From assembly GCA_002389705.1 (NCBI GenBank), contig DGQJ01000053.1, positions 1,672 through 12,763 on the forward strand: a stretch of DNA of 11,092 bases, given 5' to 3'. Below are positions 8,421 to 11,092 of the stretch, in pieces. Numbering within the stretch: position 1 is the stretch's first letter; every line of letters starts with the position of its first letter. Below the pieces are notes generated by a model. That model had not been told where the DNA came from, made no database searches, and saw only the letters and a list, made by a program, of their open reading frames with translations. The position numbers and the translations under genes are program-made. Origin of the DNA: Bacteroidales bacterium UBA4417 (GTDB taxonomy: Bacteria > Bacteroidota > Bacteroidia > Bacteroidales > UBA4417).

Positions 8421-8520
8421 CACATCCGCAAATCCGCACATCCCCAAATCCTCACATCTCCCCATCTCCCCATCGCCCCTTCCCCCCTTCGCCCTTCGCC
8501 CCTCGCCCTTCGCCCTTCGC
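8421..8520 (+). repeat. Pyrimidine-rich 8-bp tandem array passing into 7-bp units
   Basis: Nine consecutive 8-mers run from 8421 to 8492: CACATCCG, CAAATCCG, CACATCCC, CAAATCCT, CACATCTC, CCCATCTC, CCCATCGC, CCCTTCCC, CCCTTCGC. The array then changes period to four 7-mers (8493-8520), three CCTTCGC and one CCCTCGC. It lies 20 bases after the purine-rich array and has the opposite strand bias. Units change step by step, as expected from slippage and point mutation. No coding role is seen. Confidence 0.88.
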
Positions 8521-8604
8521 CGCCATAATCATTTCAAACTAACTCCTAAACGGTCAGAAATCCACGGTATTTTTTAAAACTGCAGTTCCACAGCGGATAA
8601 ATTA

Positions 8605-8640
8605 AAAAGCGGTATCCGTAAATTTTCGGATATCGCTTTT
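8605..8640. terminator. Strong stem-loop with A/T tracts, likely bidirectional terminator
   Basis: The arm AAAAGCGGTATCCG (8605-8618) pairs with CGGATATCGCTTTT (8627-8640) around an 8-base loop: 14 pairs with one G-U wobble. The T run at the 3' arm and A run at the 5' arm suit intrinsic termination in both directions. It would end transcripts from the amidase-MCE operon and the repeat block before the phosphatase gene, 46 bases downstream. Confidence 0.7.
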
Positions 8641-8666
8641 GCGTTTAAAGTTATTTTGTATGTTTA
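8638..8666 (+). promoter_or_regulatory. Candidate promoter for the SixA-type phosphatase gene
   Basis: TATGTTTA at 8659-8666 fits TAnnTTTG with one mismatch, and TTTG at 8638-8641 could be the -33 element with a 17-base spacer, slightly short. The -33 element would overlap the T tract of the preceding stem-loop. The leader would be about 14 bases. Confidence 0.28.
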
Positions 8667-8686
8667 CCAAAAAATAAATCCTACCT

Positions 8687-9178
8687 ATGAAGACTGTATA
8701 TATTGTTCGCCATGGCAAAGCCATACATGCCACTGCAAATGTTGCTGATGCTGACCGACTTTTAACCGATACCGGTGTTGCACGTACCTGCAGGGTCGCC
8801 CTGTACGTGGCTGAGAGCAAGCCTGTGATTGACCAGATTATTTCGAGCCCGGCCGAAAGAGCTTATGCAACCGCTTTGATTATTGCTGATAAGTTAGGTT
8901 ATCAGGCCAGCAACATAAAAACTGATGAAAAACTTTTCACCGGTGATGATAAAGATACGCTCGATATTATTGAAGGACTCGACGATTCAGTAAATACGGT
9001 TATGATAGTAGGGCACAACCCGGTTATCACCCAGGTAGCAAATCATTTTGCAGAACCGAAACTGGAATCGCTGCCAACAACCGGCGTTGTTTCTGTTCAC
9101 CTCGAAACCGAAAAGTGGTCAGACTTCAAAAGGGCAAAAGTGATCCAGAACTTCACTGTGTGGCCCGGGATGTTGTAA
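8687..9178 (+). CDS. sixA: SixA-type histidine phosphatase (phosphoglycerate-mutase-like fold)
   Basis: The 163-residue cytoplasmic protein belongs to the histidine phosphatase superfamily. The catalytic motif is Arg8-His9-Gly10 near the N terminus. DRLLTDTG at 23-30 matches the R-x-LT-x-x-G segment of SixA proteins, Arg58 lies in SSPAERA, and the second catalytic His110 is in VGHNP. The short length without inserts is typical of SixA, which removes phosphate from phosphohistidine in E. coli signalling proteins; the substrate here is unproven. It sits alone between a terminator-like stem-loop and another hairpin, and ppk1 follows on the same strand after 504 bases. The ATG at 8687 gives the expected short N terminus before the RHG motif. 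No Shine-Dalgarno is seen. Confidence is high for the superfamily and moderate for SixA function. Confidence 0.88.
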   Translation: MKTVYIVRHGKAIHATANVADADRLLTDTGVARTCRVALYVAESKPVIDQIISSPAERAYATALIIADKLGYQASNIKTDEKLFTGDDKDTLDIIEGLDDSVNTVMIVGHNPVITQVANHFAEPKLESLPTTGVVSVHLETEKWSDFKRAKVIQNFTVWPGML

Positions 9179-9231
9179 CCTGCAGCGTTACACACCCGGC
9201 AAACAAAATTACCCCTCAAATCTGAATCCAG

Positions 9232-9264
9232 TTAAACCCGCAAACTACGGTGAAGCGGGTTTAA
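9232..9264. terminator. Stem-loop after the phosphatase gene, likely terminator
   Basis: TTAAACCCGC (9232-9241) pairs perfectly with GCGGGTTTAA (9255-9264) around a 13-base loop, followed by the AT-rich ATTATT. It lies 53 bases after the phosphatase stop codon. The GC-rich core and AU-rich flank suit intrinsic termination, though the U tract is short. Confidence 0.6.
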
Positions 9265-9277
9265 ATTATTGCGACTG

Positions 9278-9309
9278 TTAGCAATCAAGTGTAAGCGCAC
9301 TTTTGCTAA
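9278..9309. repeat. Bulged inverted repeat (7+5 bp)
   Basis: TTAGCAA (9278-9284) pairs with TTGCTAA (9303-9309), and inside it AAGTG (9287-9291) pairs with CACTT (9298-9302). The stem has a two-base bulge (TC) and a 6-base loop. It starts 13 bases after the previous hairpin. Confidence 0.65.
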
Positions 9310-9386
9310 TCTGATCACATGAATCATTTTAGCAGGTTAGTCATTAGTTAGCATAAGAATGAAGATAAGATTTCCTGATTCCGGTA

Positions 9387-9414
9387 TTGCCTGTAATCTT
9401 CAATTACAGAGCAA
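9387..9414. repeat. Bulged inverted repeat (4+7 bp)
   Basis: TTGCCTGTAAT (9387-9397) pairs with ATTACAG (9403-9409) and GCAA (9411-9414), with one bulged A and the 5-base loop CTTCA. It is a compact hairpin of 11 pairs. Confidence 0.6.
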
Positions 9415-9437
9415 CAATGAGATTAAATAAATATTAA

Positions 9438-9452
9438 GCAATTGTAAATTGC
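9438..9452. repeat. Short inverted repeat GCAATT/AATTGC
   Basis: GCAATT (9438-9443) and AATTGC (9447-9452) form a 6-bp stem around GTA. It is short and AT-rich, so it could be chance, but it carries the same GCAA/TTGC element as the two preceding stem-loops. Confidence 0.4.
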
Positions 9453-9497
9453 ACAGTTAAATTTCCACATAAACCACTCTTTTTCAATACATAATGT

Positions 9498-9531
9498 ACT
9501 GTTAACAATAAACATGCATTGTTAAATCAGT
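9498..9531. repeat. Bulged inverted repeat (4+8 bp)
   Basis: ACTGTTAACAAT (9498-9509) pairs with ATTGTTAA (9518-9525) and CAGT (9528-9531), with a two-base bulge (AT) and an 8-base loop. It has twelve pairs in the same bulged format as the 9278-9309 element. Confidence 0.6.
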
Positions 9532-9594
9532 CGTTTTGCGTTGCTTTAAGGTTGGTCCGGGGCTTTAGTTATCGACTTAATGCGTAAAAATTAT

Positions 9595-9602
9595 TAAATT
9601 TG
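9595..9602 (+). promoter_or_regulatory. Candidate -7 box for ppk1
   Basis: TAAATTTG is an exact match to TAnnTTTG, 80 bases before the ppk1 ATG. No clear TTTG is found at the -33 distance. If used, the transcript would start near 9609 and exclude the upstream stem-loops, which would then act as DNA sites or belong to another transcript. Confidence 0.33.
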
Positions 9603-9682
9603 TATTTTAGTATTAACAAAGCAAGTATCTGCGATGTTATATTTTAAAAGCTGACAAACAGCATCATTAATTTTGAACCTGT

Positions 9683-11092
9683 ATGGCCGGAAGTAAAGGC
9701 AGCAATATAAACCGTGAAATCAGCTGGCTTCAGTTTAACGAAAGAGTATTACAGGAAGCTGCTGACCAGGCAACTCCTTTGGTTGAACGAATGAAATTTC
9801 TGGGTATTTACTCCAATAATCTCGATGAGTTCTTCCGGGTGCGCGTGGCAACGGTAAACCGCATGATCAGCATGGAAAAAGGTGTATTTCGCGATAAAAA
9901 CCTGAATCCGCGAAAAACCCTGCGCGAAATTAACCGCATCACCAAAGAACAGCAAAAAGAGTTTCAGCGCATTTACAATACTGTAATTCAGGAACTTGCG
10001 CAGCAAAATATTTTTGTTCTCAACGATCATGATTTAAGCCCTGAGCATGGCAAATTTGTTGAACAATATTTCAGGGACCACGTAAGGCCATACCTCTTCC
10101 CTATCATTTTAAACAACCTTAAAGCTACTTCGCTCCACGATCATTCCCTTTACCTGGCTGTGGTACTGCAGGTAAAAGGCAAACCGGCTCAGGAGAAATA
10201 TGCCATGGTTGAAGTTCCGGTGAATACCCTTTCGCGTTTCCTGATTTTACCTCCACAGGACAATAAAAAATACATCATTTTGCTCGATGATGTCATCAGA
10301 CATTGTATGAGTGAAATATTTTCGGTATTCGGTTTTAACAGCTATAAAGCATATGCCATTAAGTTTACCCGCGATGCCGAGCTGGATATTGACAACGATG
10401 TGTCGAAAAGCTTTATAGAGTTGATGACCGAAGGACTGAAACAACGGGAAGTAGCGCCGCCTGTAAGGTTTGTTTACGATCGCCATATGCCCGAACGCTT
10501 GCTGAAACAACTGCTTACCAAGCTCAATATTAACCAAAGCGATACCATTACGGCTGGCGGACGTTATCACAATTTCAAAGACTTTGTACAATTCCCAAAT
10601 ATCGGTAATGCCGATTTGGTTTATCAGCCCATGCCCCCGCTCGAACACCAGGGGCTGCGCGGTACCCAAAGCATACTGGCAGGGATAAAGGAACGCGACT
10701 ACCTGGTTCATTACCCTTACCAGTCGTTCGATTACCTGATTGACCTGCTGCGCGAAGCTTCGATTGACCCCCAGGTGAGGGCCATCAAGATGACGCTGTA
10801 CCGGGTCGCCAGCAAATCGACCGTGGTGAATGCACTGATAAATGCAGCACGCAATGGCAAGGAAGTTACGGTATTTCTTGAAGTGCAGGCAAGGTTCGAC
10901 GAAGAAGCTAACATTTATTGGGCCGAAAAAATGCAGGAAGAAGGTGTGCGCGTCATCCAGTCGATTCCAGGGTATAAGGTTCACGCCAAGCTGCTGCTGA
11001 TCCGCCGTAAAGAAGGGGTACGAAACGTATATTATGCAGGGATCGGCACCGGTAACTTTAACGAAACCACTGCTCGTGTATATACTGATATT
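9683..11092 (+). CDS. ppk1: Polyphosphate kinase 1, 3' end outside window
   Basis: PPK1 reversibly makes inorganic polyphosphate from the gamma-phosphate of ATP through a phosphohistidine intermediate. The frame is open from ATG 9683 to the window end (470 codons); E. coli PPK1 has 688, so roughly the last third is missing. The N-terminal domain begins with REISWLQFNERVL (about 12-24) and includes NNLDEFFRVRVA. The catalytic core has Arg374 in TLYRVASKS, Arg404 in ARFDEEANI and the phospho-acceptor His434 in KVHAKLLLI, one less than E. coli Arg375, Arg405 and His435. Gly453, before IGTGNFNE, occupies the place of E. coli His454 in my recalled alignment. The start is fixed by an in-frame TGA at 9674-9676, three codons upstream. 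The SixA-type phosphatase is the nearest gene upstream. Confidence 0.96.
   Translation, partial: MAGSKGSNINREISWLQFNERVLQEAADQATPLVERMKFLGIYSNNLDEFFRVRVATVNRMISMEKGVFRDKNLNPRKTLREINRITKEQQKEFQRIYNTVIQELAQQNIFVLNDHDLSPEHGKFVEQYFRDHVRPYLFPIILNNLKATSLHDHSLYLAVVLQVKGKPAQEKYAMVEVPVNTLSRFLILPPQDNKKYIILLDDVIRHCMSEIFSVFGFNSYKAYAIKFTRDAELDIDNDVSKSFIELMTEGLKQREVAPPVRFVYDRHMPERLLKQLLTKLNINQSDTITAGGRYHNFKDFVQFPNIGNADLVYQPMPPLEHQGLRGTQSILAGIKERDYLVHYPYQSFDYLIDLLREASIDPQVRAIKMTLYRVASKSTVVNALINAARNGKEVTVFLEVQARFDEEANIYWAEKMQEEGVRVIQSIPGYKVHAKLLLIRRKEGVRNVYYAGIGTGNFNETTARVYTDI

Larger units (their letters stand above)
9179..9682. other. 504-base intergenic region with clustered stem-loops, upstream of ppk1
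   Basis: There is no plausible ORF. The region holds five perfect or near-perfect inverted repeats (listed separately), the first probably the phosphatase terminator, and two -7-like boxes (9595-9602 and 9668-9675). It may be a structured ppk1 leader, a small RNA gene or a multi-site regulatory region. Confidence 0.6.

Noticed and set aside
8254..8520. CRISPR array
   Set aside because: Units are 7-8 bases and directly abutting, with no spacers, no 24-40 base repeats and no cas genes.
8238..8528. 96-residue ORF across the repeat block (TTG start), and an 82-residue ORF on the other strand at 8191-8439
   Set aside because: Both are translations of the tandem arrays. The 7-residue peptide repeats follow from three 7-base units per 21 bases. 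There is no RBS and no non-repeat domain.
8578..8587. 10-bp palindrome AACTGCAGTT
   Set aside because: It is an isolated perfect palindrome with no half-site copies nearby; plausible by chance in this length of sequence.
9541..9624. Long-range pairing TTGCTTT (9541-9547) with AAAGCAA (9618-9624)
   Set aside because: There are only seven pairs across a 70-base loop; not distinguishable from chance without folding analysis.
10247..10984. 245-residue ORF on the minus strand within ppk1
   Set aside because: The plus strand encodes PPK1 with its catalytic residues throughout; the antisense frame shows no recognisable domain and is a shadow.

Overview
The window looks like a chromosomal segment of a Bacteroidota bacterium, probably Bacteroidales or a relative. 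The reasons are the LptD subtype, the SPOR-like amidase next to an MCE protein, the mostly absent Shine-Dalgarno sequences, several TAnnTTTG-like -7 boxes, and histidine kinases of the type common in that phylum. There are seven protein genes. The first and last run off the window. I see no rRNA, tRNA, insertion sequence, phage gene or CRISPR array.

Layout. Bases 1-1425 (+): 3' part of a sensor histidine kinase (GAF-like remnant, PAS, HisKA, HATPase). Bases 1843-3027 (+): a second, paralogous PAS histidine kinase with cysteines in its PAS domain. Bases 3092-5857 (-): lptD, the outer-membrane LPS export barrel, convergent with the kinases and starting at TTG. A 172-base divergent region with two small palindromes separates it from a (+) pair: N-acetylmuramoyl-L-alanine amidase (6030-7211) and an MCE/MlaD lipid-transport protein (7240-8232). 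A non-coding block follows: a purine-rich 7-bp tandem array (8254-8396), a pyrimidine-rich 8-bp then 7-bp array (8421-8520), and a strong stem-loop (8605-8640). Then come a SixA-type histidine phosphatase (8687-9178), a 504-base intergenic region with five inverted repeats, and ppk1 for polyphosphate kinase (9683 to the window end, 470 codons, open).

How the genes fit together. The centre is an envelope block: LPS insertion (LptD), peptidoglycan cleavage (amidase) and lipid trafficking (MCE). The right side pairs a phosphohistidine phosphatase with PPK1, an enzyme that works through a phosphohistidine. The left side has two related kinases with no response regulator in view.

Most coding content belongs to known families. 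The least explained parts are non-coding: the two phased short-tandem arrays and the cluster of stem-loops before ppk1. I found no clear new multi-gene system.
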